A stretch of DNA of 64,000 nt from Rhizomucor pusillus (Eukaryota > Mucoromycota > Mucoromycetes > Mucorales > Lichtheimiaceae). Both the position numbers and the translations under genes were made by a program. Location: the NCBI GenBank assembly GCA_900175165.2, contig FWWN02000703.1:124001-188000 (forward strand), written 5' to 3'. Shown here one piece after another: positions 10,974 through 22,941 of the stretch. The notes beneath the pieces are model-generated. The model had not been told where the DNA came from and did no database searches. It was given only the letters and a program-made list of their open reading frames with translations. Every line of letters begins with the position of its first letter. Position 1 is the stretch's first letter.

Positions 10974-13900
10974 ATGCAGGAAAAGCAGCAGGACGAGGAT
11001 ATTCCTCGGATAAAAGTCTCAGACTTGGCACAAAGTCAATTTTTCCAATGCGACAAGCATGTAAAGTTGACAGCGAGTAACTCTAGAGGCTGCAGCACGC
11101 AACACGAGATAAAGCCTTCCACGCGTGAGCATCAAAGACGCGGTGACCGCTTTGAGGCGGAGCTGTTGGCTATGCTTGGAGACGCTGTCGTGGATCACAC
11201 AGATACCTCTGTCAGGGACAGCAAGCAGGTTCTGCGACAGGCTAAAGTAGGGCAAATTTTGTATCAATTGCGCCTGGAGGTACCCGAGGATTTCTATGGT
11301 GATCAAAACGTTTACCGGCTACGAACGTTTATACCCGATTTTCTACGGATACAAGAGGACCCAGTTACAAAAGCAAGATCCATATTTATAATTGATGCGA
11401 AGTCTTCAGAGGCCCTCAGCAGCTCTCATCAGGTAAAAAAGAAGCAGTGTGATGGTGTTGATTGTCAAAATTTTTTTTACATGCTCTAATATACGCATCT
11501 TTGCCAGTTTCAAGTTGCGTCCTACGGGTACCTACTATCTCACATTATCAAAGGCATACGCAACCTCCAAGTTGATAGTCTAGGTGGAGTTTGGCTGCCG
11601 TCTGCAGGATTAGAGCCAGAGACATTTAGAATCGACCTCATGACGCCCAAAATGAGGAGATTCTACTCGATCGAGCTTGTCAACATAATCAATAATCGAA
11701 AGGTGCACTGGCTGTACAATGCAAAGTGCGTGAACTGTAGCTTTACGGGGAGATGCAGAAAGGAAGCTGTTGGTACCTGGGGCGCCATACCATATATGAC
11801 GGAACGAAAAGTGGCAACGCTGCAAAAACGCGCTGTGGACGACATTGAAGACCTAGCAACGTCACTTCAGAAATTGCGTGTGACCAAGGATGATGATGAG
11901 GATGAATTGGCAGATAAGCTCAAGTCATTGGCTGTTAGCGACACTGCACGGCATCATCGATTGCGTTCCAAGGAGCTTCGGCCGTTTGAAGAAGCCTACA
12001 AGACCAAAAAGCCCCAGGTATACAAATACAGCTTTTTGGTTTTCTCACAACGGAATATAATTTGTAAACATGTATTACATATAGTTCCTTGGAAAGCCGA
12101 TCGTGAGTATGGCAAAGGAGATCGACCACGATATCATTCTTTCAATCATTGTTGATCCAAAATACCGCCGACCTTGCGCCTACGGAATCGAAGTATTTGA
12201 TGCCGTTGGGAAAGGTTTAACTCGGCACGTACGATCGATCTCTCCCGATGAACGCACTATATCGAAATTCACCGAATTGGGAACCAGGCTGATCGACGAT
12301 CTGAAACGCATTCTATCCAACATGGAAGATATGAAATCACGTTGTACCATCATTGTGCCTGACAGTGAAACGAACAGATCTTTGCGAAAATGCCTCTATG
12401 ATATTATACTTTGTTCAGATCCCAAATATAATGTCAGCTCAACCACTCAGGAAAACGCAATGCGCTGCCTACTTGCGATTTTCCAAGATACCCAAGTCCT
12501 TGGAATTCCCGGCGTTAAAACGTATTCGACAGGGATGAATGCCGTCGCAACTGGGCGGGTAGCCAGTATGCAACAGCTCATATCCAGCAATGTAGCATTG
12601 GGTATTCCAGGTTACTATACCTTTGCAGATATCGCACGCTGGATGGTCCTAGATGAGAAACCTGAGGCTCACAACATGCCTGTTCTTGAACTTTTGGAAG
12701 GCAAGGCTATCTTCAATGCTTGGCTCGACAACAACGACGGCGATGAAACGAGTGATATACACGATTTGATTACGACGCAAACAATTTGGCTACATCGCAT
12801 ACTGCGCCGTTTCAGGCGCATGATAGACGATTACGTGAACAGCACCGGTACCGATGTGTATTGTTTAGAGTGTAAGCCTTTTGCATGGCCAGAACTGCAA
12901 ACATTCCGATCGCCGCTTCTTGGAAGACTTTCCTTCTTCAAAAAACTCGAAGCCGTTGGTTACAGCGACAGTCTAAGGGCTGCAAGGATAGCCGATTTTT
13001 GTGGAGACGCGGACAAGAGCGCTGACAAGTTTAGACTGTGCTTTACGGGTTACAAGGAGGATTACACTCCTGTTCGCAAAAAGAAGCGCTTGCTGGCATG
13101 TTTCGATGTTGTCCCGGAAGAAACAGGGATTTCTGAGGTACCTTTGGAGCTGTTAACTGAAACGCTGTCTACGAAAAGTTTAAAAGAATACATCTTGGTG
13201 GAAGACAGTCAAGAGGTGCGTCACAGGTTAAAAGAGGAATGATACATGTATATTAACTGCATCGCAGGGCATATTGCAAGCGATACGATTTCCAGACCTG
13301 ATATTCAGAGCATCGCAAAGGGTAGACGACCTTGTGACACTGGTCAACGTCGATCACATCATGGACAATGGGATATCGATAGCTCTACACGGATACTTTA
13401 GACCTTTGGGTCTAAAACGCGGCTCGTATTACCGCCTATATAAACGATACGTTGATTACAATTCGGACAAAGTTCTAACCGGTCTCAAAAATATGGATAA
13501 CATGGGCCGTGAAACCACGTTCGAGGTAACCAGAAAACGTTTAGATCGCCATAAAATATATGTGTTCAAAACTAAACAATGTATCCGTATAGAAATTAGT
13601 TCGGGATCCGAATGGCTGGGCTAGGGAAGCACAGGTACCTAGTGTTTCATCTGAAGCAAGAGCAACTGCGTTGCGTCTCCGGGATGATTTTGCCATGTCT
13701 CCTTCCCAAAAGGAAATATCTGCTCAGGTAATTCAAAGCAGACTGCAAATTGTATGGGGACCACCCGTAAGTTTCCTTTGAGCGTATCTTCGTCAATTTT
13801 TTTTTTCTTTTTCACACTATCTCCTTGCAGGGTTCCGGAAAGACCGAATTCCTTGCTCTGTTCCTTGTATGGTATATTACTCATTTGCATCAAAACGAAG

Positions 13901-15523
13901 GGCGGCCTCTATTGATCGGTGTCACTGCATTCACACGGCATGCCATTATGAACCTGCTGGAGCGTGTCTCAACTGTACGCAGCAGGCATAAGGATACCAC
14001 GACTTCCGATTTTCATATTATCAGTATGGAGTCAGGGAAAGCGATTCATGATGATATGACGGTATGCAAAGCAAATGACCTTCCCGAGATATTTGCAAAA
14101 CTGCATCGTGATGCCAAGGCAGTTGTGGTCGGCGGCACTGTTTGGGATTGGTACAAGGTGAAGAACAAATGGGCAAGCTGGCAAGGGTGTGATATGATGA
14201 TTGTAGACGAAAGTTCACAGGCAAGAATCCCGCTAAGTAAACCTCCATTCGGGAGAAACGTGCTCACACAAGTGTTCTACAATTTACAGCTTTTAGCTGC
14301 AGATGCTGCGTTGGCTATTGATTGCTTGGAAGAAGAAGCGGGACGACTGATTATTGCCGGAGACCACATGGTAAAAGTGTGGAGATTCCAGGATGTTGGG
14401 AATTCTGTATCTAAATCGCTCCTTTTTGATCCAAGCAATTGGGACCGATTTTGCAGAACGTGTACCCAAAATTACCCATCAAAGAACCACTTCTTTTTGG
14501 ATCGATTCAGCAGTGCTTGATGCGGACAAAGGATAATTACGCTATTCGTCCCCAAGAATTCGTCTTGAAAAAAGGCGTGACGCCCGACTTTGGACCGAAT
14601 ACAATTCAGCTTCGCGACAACTGGCGAATGGTAGTAACCAAAAGATGATTCTGGATTTATTATCAAACAGATATATGCTGATAATGAACCTTTTTCTTTT
14701 AGAACGAGGAACTAAATTCATTCTTCAAGCAAATATATGGCTCAGATCTCTGGGCTCGATACCCGAAGCTTCGCCTGTGTCATGACTGGACCAAGATCAG
14801 CGGTATCTACGATACCGAAACGGAGGATTGCATTCGTCGCGCGCTCGACCCAAATAAGTCAATCACGATCGTCAGAGTACCAAAGTCGTCAAAAGGACAA
14901 CCAGAGGGCGGGTACGACGTTTTCTCTGAAACGGAAACAGAAGCGCAAATAGTCACGGATATTGTGAATGCACACTTGACAGCACGCTTGGATCCGCAAA
15001 AGAAACCAGTTAGCAGCATGTTGCAAAGCAACGAGAAACCTCATGTGATGGTTGTGACGCCGCATCACAGGCAAAGACTGGCAGTTGAAAGGCGGCTGAC
15101 GGGCCACAATCACCGTAAATTTCTAGTCAACACCGTGGAGAAAATGCAGGGTCAAGAATGTGAACTCGTCGTTGCTTGCTTTGCATTCAGGGAAATAGCA
15201 GATACTAGGGCTGATTTTTTGCTCGATTTCAAACGATGGAACGTTGCAGTATCGCGTGCAAGGTAAGGATCTGGAAAGACCATCACCAATATTCCCAGAT
15301 CATTCACCGTTAGTCGTTTTATAGATGCAAAGTCATCTTGATCACAACAGAGGATCTTTTGGATATGCCTAACGGTGATGGACGTAAACAGTTTGAAATT
15401 TTCAAGAATAGAGGGTCAGCCGATGGATGGGGATTCGTGTGTATGCTGGAACAATGGGCCAAGAAGGCAGGGTCTATAGTGGATTGGCCCACAACAGAAA
15501 CAGAGAATTCCTCAGAGCCATAG
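10974..15523 (+). CDS. RecB/Cas4-like nuclease fused to an SF1 (Dna2/Upf1-type) helicase
   Basis: Nine exons join in one frame: 10974-11432, 11508-12017, 12085-13215, 13268-13525, 13593-13766, 13831-14220 (or read on to 14370), 14290-14370, 14436-14630, 14703-15262 and 15325-15523. This gives 1,341 residues, or 1,318 if a GC-AG intron at 14221-14289 is removed. The N-terminal nuclease has E61, D122 (IPDFL), D141-x-K143 (IIDAKSS) and Q155-x3-Y159 (FQVASY). An Fe-S cysteine set is present: C26, then C227-x2-C230-x5-C236. Helicase motifs are GPPGSGKT (Walker A, from residue 842), MMIVDESSQ, AGDHMQLGPIL, QLRDNWRM, NTVEKMQGQE and WNVAVSRARCK. The active-site pattern looks closer to bacterial TM0106-family nucleases than to Dna2; that is judgement by eye. 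A role in DNA repair or replication is likely, but the substrate is unknown. Confidence 0.82.
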
Positions 15524-16522
15524 CTCACTGTCATTTATATATATTTATATTCTTCCCCACCAACATGTTGTAATGAATATATCTGCACGAACTGTACTGT
15601 ATATATAACAGAATCTAGGTATCCGGGGAGCAATTGAATTGAAGGACATCTCCTCATCATCATGACAGCAAAGTAGTGAGTAAAATTTCCGGGATGCTTG
15701 TACATAATCGCGATGCTGCTTGACACGTCTATGCAATGCGAAGAAGTCCATTGCAATACATTTGGATTAGATCTTTTCCATCGATATCTGTTGCATCCAA
15801 TAACAAGCAAAAATACTCAGAAATTTTCCAATTGATGAGCTTCTTGACGTCCCAACATCTACTTTTCCTGTTGGAACTAGTGAGCTTCTACATGCTTCCA
15901 CAAGGCATAGAAAGGTTACATCACATTTTTTCGCGTTCCAATTTTCTAGCTTCGTGAGCTCATCGTGATAAGAAGGTCCTCATCTTTCACAACAACATCT
16001 GTATCTCTCAATGCGAATAATCCATTTATCTTTGTTGGTTGTCTGCTGTCCAGTAAACAAATCATGCCGCGACAGATTCTGTATACAATCTGCGTGCATG
16101 ATAAATATGAGATATGAAAAAGAAGAGCACATTCTCCTTTGTAATATCCCAAGCAAGCGACTGAATTTGCCATGTAATACAGTCTATGGATTTGAGCAAA
16201 ACGAGGAAAAGCTATGTACATGTTCCGCCGTTGGATGATGCTGCTTTAAAATACAACCAACGCAAAATCCGATTATTCATTTGCTGAACAAGCGTATGGT
16301 ATATTTCCCTTCGATTTGTCGCCGCGGGTCAACAAATACTGCAAGACATAGGAATTACTTTCAAGGATTAATTTACCGTACTAGCCCTCCCTTTTCCGAT
16401 AACATACACACATTTCTATACGATACCTGACAGACAACGACAGCACGATTACAGCGCATAACGAAGGCAAATCGAAAAAACCACTCTAGATTTGCCCTAC
16501 GTACACACAAAGTCCGTGATCG
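15524..16522. other. Intergenic, 1 kb
   Basis: 3' flank of the helicase gene and upstream region of FKS. AT-rich, with no gene, repeat or RNA recognised. Confidence 0.55.
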
Positions 16523-19500
16523 ATGTCAGCTTCTCAACAACCGTCATCGACGCACCCACCACCGTCGACGCGATCGCTAGATACCAGAGGAGGGTTGGAT
16601 CGGCGAAACCATGTTACCAGTCGGTCCAGAGCAGCTTCATCCTCGACTACTACGACGGATAAAGCCGGCGAGCATGCCAAAAACAGTGATTTTCCAGAGA
16701 TACGGGCGTATTATGCAAAGTATGATAAGCCAATGTTTATAAAAGAGAAGCAGGACACCAGGCAGCTCATGTGAGATATAGCTCCAAAACTAGTAGTACC
16801 AGCAACAAGTCTACTTCCTCATCTACACGTCCGCGTTCCGCTGTTGTTATCACCGGCGCCAGATCACCCAACCCGTATTTACCAGAATCGCAAGGTAAAG
16901 CAATCAATTCTCCTAATATTCTCCCGTTGCCACCGCCACTGTCGTCGTCTGTGATACTGGTTGGAATGCGCCGACGGCGTCGTCGCGAATTTTAATTTTC
17001 CTGCAGCAGTGAATTGACGTGAGTGATGTCTAGGCGCCGCTCCGAAAACGAGAAAGGACAAGGATAGACGACGCCAGTCTAGTTACAACACTGCTGTGGG
17101 TGAGACGGGAGAATTGCAAAAGCAGGAGCATAGGAAATATTCAGCCCTTGGACTCTCTCCAAACCCTGCAGCATCCGAAAAGAATCACAACGACAACACC
17201 GTACCAGAAATTCGCACCACCGCGCCCGCCCCCACAAGCAACCAAAACACAGTCGATGACACGTTCACCGTCGATGTGTTAGGCCACTTGACGTCTGGAG
17301 ACGAGGGTCGATATATGCGGTATGCCACATCGGCGGATTCTATGCTTGCGCTGTTGGAGAACAAGAAATATAAGCGCAAGACAATGGGAGGAGCAGAAAG
17401 CAGCACGTCTGTGAACGAACCATCATCCCAGCGGTATCGCCCGCCTATCAATACATTGCTCGGCTACGGTGAGCAGCTTTTGTATCCAAGCTGGGGACCC
17501 GACGATGCAGTGCCAGCAACCGCAGATGAAATCGAGAAACTATTCAAGCATATCGGCTCGAAGTTTGGATTCCAAACGGATAATATCCGCAACATGTTTG
17601 ATCATCTCATGGTGATGCTCGACTCTCGTGCGTCGCGTATGAAGCCTCAGCAAGCGTTGGATACGTTGCACGCCGACTACATTGGAGGCGAGGGTGCAAA
17701 TTATCGCCGATGGTACTTTGCTGCCCAAATGCACCGGCTTGATTTGGACCAGGAGGCAAAACGCGCAGCGGAAGAAGACAACGACGATGAAAGAAAGAAG
17801 CTAGATAAAGCGGTGGAGCGCTGGAAACAGACCATGCGATCACTGTCGAACGAGGACAAGATCCGCGATCTAGCACTATATCTCTTGATCTGGGGCGAAG
17901 CGCTCGTCGTCCGATACACACCTGAAGCCTTGTGCTTCCTCTTCAAGCTCGCCAGCGACTATTTCCAGCACGGAGACTGTCCGGATATCGAGGAGGGCAC
18001 GTTTCTAGACACCGTCGTCACGCCTTTGTACAACTTTTTTCGAGACGAGCTGTATGAAGTCATTAACGGGCGGCTGGTCAAGAAAGAAATGGACCACGAC
18101 AAGGTCGTTGGCTACGACGACGTGAACCAATTCTTTTGGCAACCCACCTGCTTGACGAGTATTTTACTGCCTGACAAGAAATCGACGCTGTATAGTTTAC
18201 CACCGCATGAGCGATACCCAGCATTGAAAGATATCGAGTGGAAGCAGGTATTCCGCAAAACATACAAGGAAAAGCGAACTTGGATGCATGCGTCCATCAA
18301 TTTTGCGCGAGTGTGGATCATTCACATTGTATCATTCTGGTACTACATTAGCGCCAACGCGCCAGCGCTCTATCTCAACCAAGACAAGGACATTGCAGAC
18401 AAGGAAGGCTCGGTCCAGTGGTCGATCGTGGCACTCGGCGGTGCCATCGCTGTAATTATCATGATCGTTGGCTCCTTTGCCGAACTCTCATATCTCCCAA
18501 TGTCGTGGTCTACCACCAAGACTATAACCAGGCGCATCATGTTTCTGTTTATTCTTTTCATAATTAACGCCGGACCGACCGTGTACTGTGTCTTTATCGA
18601 TCGCAGGAGTACGATATCCAAACTGGTTGCTGTGATCCAGCTACTTATCAGCGTCGCAACCACTTTGTACCTCGCAATTACACCCACGTCGAGGCTGTTT
18701 GTCCGGCACAAGCAAGGATCACGAGAAGCATTGGCACACCGTCGCTTCACCGCGAACTTTCCGCCTCTCAAACGTATCGATCGAATCATGTCCATTGCAC
18801 TCTGGATTTGCGTGTTCACTTGCAAGCTGTTGGAATCATACTTCTTCTTGGCTCTGTCCTTCAAGGATCCCTTGAAAGTAATGAGCCAGATGCATATCGA
18901 GAATTGCCGCGATGCCATTGTCGGTTCTACGCTGTGCCGATCCATGCCCAACATCACGCTGGCACTCATGTTTTTGATGGATCTGCTGCTCTACTTTTTG
19001 GATACTTACCTGTGGTACATCATCTGGAACACAATCTTTTCGGTTGCACGCTCTTTCTACCTTGGCATCTCGATCTGGTCACCCTGGCGTAATATATTCT
19101 CCAGATTGCCAAAGCGTATCTTTGTAAAGTTGCTTGCGACATCGGATATCCAGATCAAGTTCAAGCCCAAGGTGCTATGCTCCCAGATATGGAATGCTAT
19201 AGTTATCGCCATGTACCGCGAACATCTCATCACCGTCGATCATGTTCAGAGAATGCTTTACCAGCAGGTCAGGATATATATATATATATTATATTTTTGC
19301 AAAATAATATTTAACCTCATAATATTCAAATTATTTAGGAAACCAACCCGGATGATGGCCGAAAGACACTGAAGCCTCCAACCTTCTTTGTGTCGCAGGA
19401 GGATACAGCATTCAAAACCGAATACTATCCACAATACAGCGAAGCTGAGCGTCGTATTCACTTTTTCGCCCAGAGTTTGACAACGCCTATGCCTCAACCT

Positions 19501-22500
19501 CGGCCAGTCGAGTGCATGCCAACATTTACTGTCTTGACGGTAGCGAAAAATATTACGTGAATAATTTACATAACATATTGACTTTATACATTTTTGTAGC
19601 CTCACTATGGAGAAAAGATCCTGTTGTCTTTGCGGGAAATTATTCGCGAAGAGGATCAAAACACAAGGGTCACCCTGTTAGAGTACTTGAAGCAGCTGCA
19701 TCCTGTCGAGTGGGAGAACTTTGTAAAGGATACAAAGATGCTTGCGGACGAGAATATCATGGCGGGCGGCGAGCTTGGACCAAGTGCGTCTTCGCTTTCA
19801 CAGGTCAGCGAGAAAGATACAGACAAGAGCAGGATCGACGACCTGCCGTTCTACTGCATTGGATTCAAGAGCGCCAAGCCAGAGTATACATTGCGTACGC
19901 GAATTTGGGCGTCGCTGCGTGCACAGACGTTGTACCGCACCGTTTCGGGATTCATGAACTACCGCAAAGCTATCAAGCTGCTCTACCGTGTTGAGAATCC
20001 AGACACGCTTGAAATGTACCAGACAGACAGTCAAAAGCTTGAGCGCGATCTTGACCGGCTCGCCAACCGCAAGTTCCACTTTTTGGTTGCTATGCAGCGT
20101 TACGCCAAGTTTACATCGCAGGAAGCCGAAGATGCAGAATTCTTATTCAAAGCGTATCCTAACCTCCAGGTTGCTTACGTGGAAGAAGAAAAGTCTGAAA
20201 AGGAAGAGGGCGGCGTCACTTACTACTCTGCTCTCATTGACGGTACCTGCGAACTCATGGAAAACGGAAAGCGCAAGCCAAAGTACCGCATCCGGCTCCC
20301 TGGAACGCCTATTCTGGGCGATGGCAAATCTGACAACCAGAACCATGCATTGATCTTTTACCGCGGCGAGTTTTTGCAGCTTATTGATGCGAACCAAGAT
20401 AACTACCTTGAAGAGTGTCTCAAGATCCGCAACATACTCGGTGAATTCGAGAACCTCGACAGCGGAAATGGCGATGTGTCTCCGTACTCACCCCAGTGGA
20501 AGGAGAAGGAGGGTGCGCCGGTTGCCATTGTTGGTGCACGCGAGTACATCTTTTCCGAGAACATTGGCGTGCTCGGTGACGTTGCAGCCGGCAAGGAGCA
20601 AACATTCGGTACTCTCACTCAACGTATTATGGCCAAGATTGGCGGTAAACTTCACTATGGACATCCAGACTTTTTGAACGCCATCTTCATGACGACGCGC
20701 GGAGGTGTCAGCAAGGCTCAAAAGGGACTCCATCTGAACGAGGATATCTATGCCGGTATGAATGCATTCACCCGTGGCGGCCGTATCAAGCACACCGAGT
20801 ACTTCCAGTGCGGTAAAGGCCGTGATCTCGGCTTTGGATCGATCCTCAACTTTACTACCAAGATCGGTACCGGTATGGGTGAGCAGATGCTGTCGCGAGA
20901 ATACTACTACATTGGTACACAGCTGCCTTTGGATCGGTTTTTGACGTTCTACTATGCACACCCCGGATTCCACATCAACAATATTTTCATTATGCTCTCC
21001 GTTCAGATGTTTATGCTTGTGCTCTTGTTTATCGGCGCCATGGGATCTACACTGAGCATTTGCGAGTTCAACGCAGACGCGCCCCCGGATGCACCTCTTA
21101 CGCCCGAAGGCTGCTACAACTTGGTTCCTATTTTTGAATGGGTCAAGCGTTGTATCCTTTCGATCTTTGTCGTGTTTTTCGTGTCATTCTTGCCGCTATT
21201 TTTGCAGGAATTGACAGAACGAGGCTTCTGGCGCAGTATCACTCGTCTTGGACGCCACTTTATGTCACTCTCGCCATTGTTTGAGATCTTTGTTACACAG
21301 ATCTACATGAACTCGGTGATCGAGAACCTTATCTACGGTGGCGCGCAATACATTGCAACCGGCCGAGGCTTTGCAACCTCTCGAGTGCCATTTGCATTGC
21401 TGTACTCTCGTTTCTCAAGCTCAAGCATCTATTCAGGCTCGCGATGCTTCCTTATCATGCTCTTTGCCTCCATAGCTGTCTGGATCCCGCATCTTGTCTA
21501 CTTTTGGTTCACTGTCGTGGCGCTCATCATTTCGCCGTTCATCTTCAACCCGAACCAGTTTGCCTTGGTCGATTTCCTTGTCGATTACAGGGAATTTATC
21601 CGATGGATGTCGCGCGGAAACTCAAAGACACACAAGAACTCGTGGATCAACTACCGACGACAAGTACGCTCTCGCATTACCGGATACAAGCGTCGCTCAG
21701 GCAAAAAGTCATCAGAGGCTGTAGCAGCCGCCGATGTCCCGCGTGCCCGAATTGGTGCCATCTTCTTCTCAGAGATCTTGCTTCCACTGTTCTACGCTGC
21801 GCTGTGTCTCATACCATACATGTTTGTAAAGAGTTTCGATCCAGATGACAGCAGCCAACCCAGTAAAGGCCACAGTGGACTCATACGCATCGGTGTGTTG
21901 TCGCTTGCACCTGTTCTGCTGAATGCTGGCGCGTTGGCAATGTTCTTCTGTGTATCTCTCATCCTCGGCTCGGTTCTCAGCCTTTGCTGTCACAAGTTTG
22001 GATCTATCATGGCCGCTATGGCGCACGGCTGGGCTGTCGTCAACTTGATCTTGCTGTTTGAAGCATTGATGTTTTTGGAGGAGTATCGCGTGACAACCAT
22101 CATTCTCGGCATTGTTTCCATGATTGCGCTGCAGCGGTTCGTGCTCCAGATACTCACTGTCTTGTTCCTGACCCGCGAGTTCAAGCACGACGAAGCTAAC
22201 CGCGGCTGGTGGACTGGTAAATGGTACGGTCGAGGACTCGGCTGGCATGGTAAGTACTTTATTTTTTTTTTATTTTTTTTTTTTTTGCGTATGCAGCGCA
22301 TCATCATTACTCCATGTTCTTTTTCTAATCCATTTATCTCTACTAGCTATTTCTCAACCACTTCGAGAGTACCTGTGCAAGATTGTGGAAATGAGCGAGT
22401 TTGCAACAGACTTTGTTCTCGGACACATGATCTTGTTCGTGCTATCCGTTTTCTGCCTTATCCCTTACATTAATACCGCACACTCTCTCATGCTGTTTTG

Positions 22501-22690
22501 GTTGCGTCCAAGCAAGCAGATCAGACCACCCATTTGGACCCTGCGCCAACGCAGACGGAGACGACGTATCGCCATCACCTATGGTTTGCTTTTCATAGCC
22601 ATGTTCATCATCTTTGGCGGCCTCATCGGTGGTCCCCTGGCTATTGGCAAGAACTTGAAGTTTGTTAATCCTCGCAAACTTCCTCTGTAA
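16523..22690 (+). CDS. FKS1: 1,3-beta-glucan synthase catalytic subunit (FKS family)
   Basis: Glycosyltransferase family 48 membrane enzyme that makes cell-wall beta-1,3-glucan from UDP-glucose at the plasma membrane, the target of echinocandins. Firm exons are 17034-19267, 19339-19539, 19600-22249 and 22347-22690. Upstream, exons 16523-16719 and about 16803-16894 join in frame through a 139-nt intron (16895-17033) and give about 1,905 residues, the normal family size. The first intron's acceptor is ambiguous (16794, 16797 or 16803 all keep frame). FKS hallmarks seen are [36 protein letters not shown], the GT48 core around [46 protein letters not shown] and [20 protein letters not shown]. Membrane spans flank the core on both sides. 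The N-terminal exon is rich in Ser, Thr and Pro. Confidence 0.93.
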
Positions 22691-22941
22691 TAGTTCAATT
22701 GCTTCTTTCTTGCACTAGACGACAAATAAGGACAACCCAAACAGCATCACACACTTATACACACACACACGAAATATTACTATTGTTCCTTTTGATATAA
22801 TAGTAAAAAAGCAATAAAAGATAAAACCCATTGGGCAATGTTCACTATGTAAAAACTCGACGTCAAAAACACCAAAGTCGTCGTTAAAATGGTATTGATA
22901 CAAAAGAATGGCTTTATATATTTTGTAGCCGAATATTAGAT

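Noticed and set aside
13526..13592. Apparent frameshift in the helicase gene (frame ends in TAG at 13624)
   Set aside because: A 67-nt intron with GTAACC donor, ACTAAAC branch and TATAG acceptor restores the frame exactly, so the gene is not broken.
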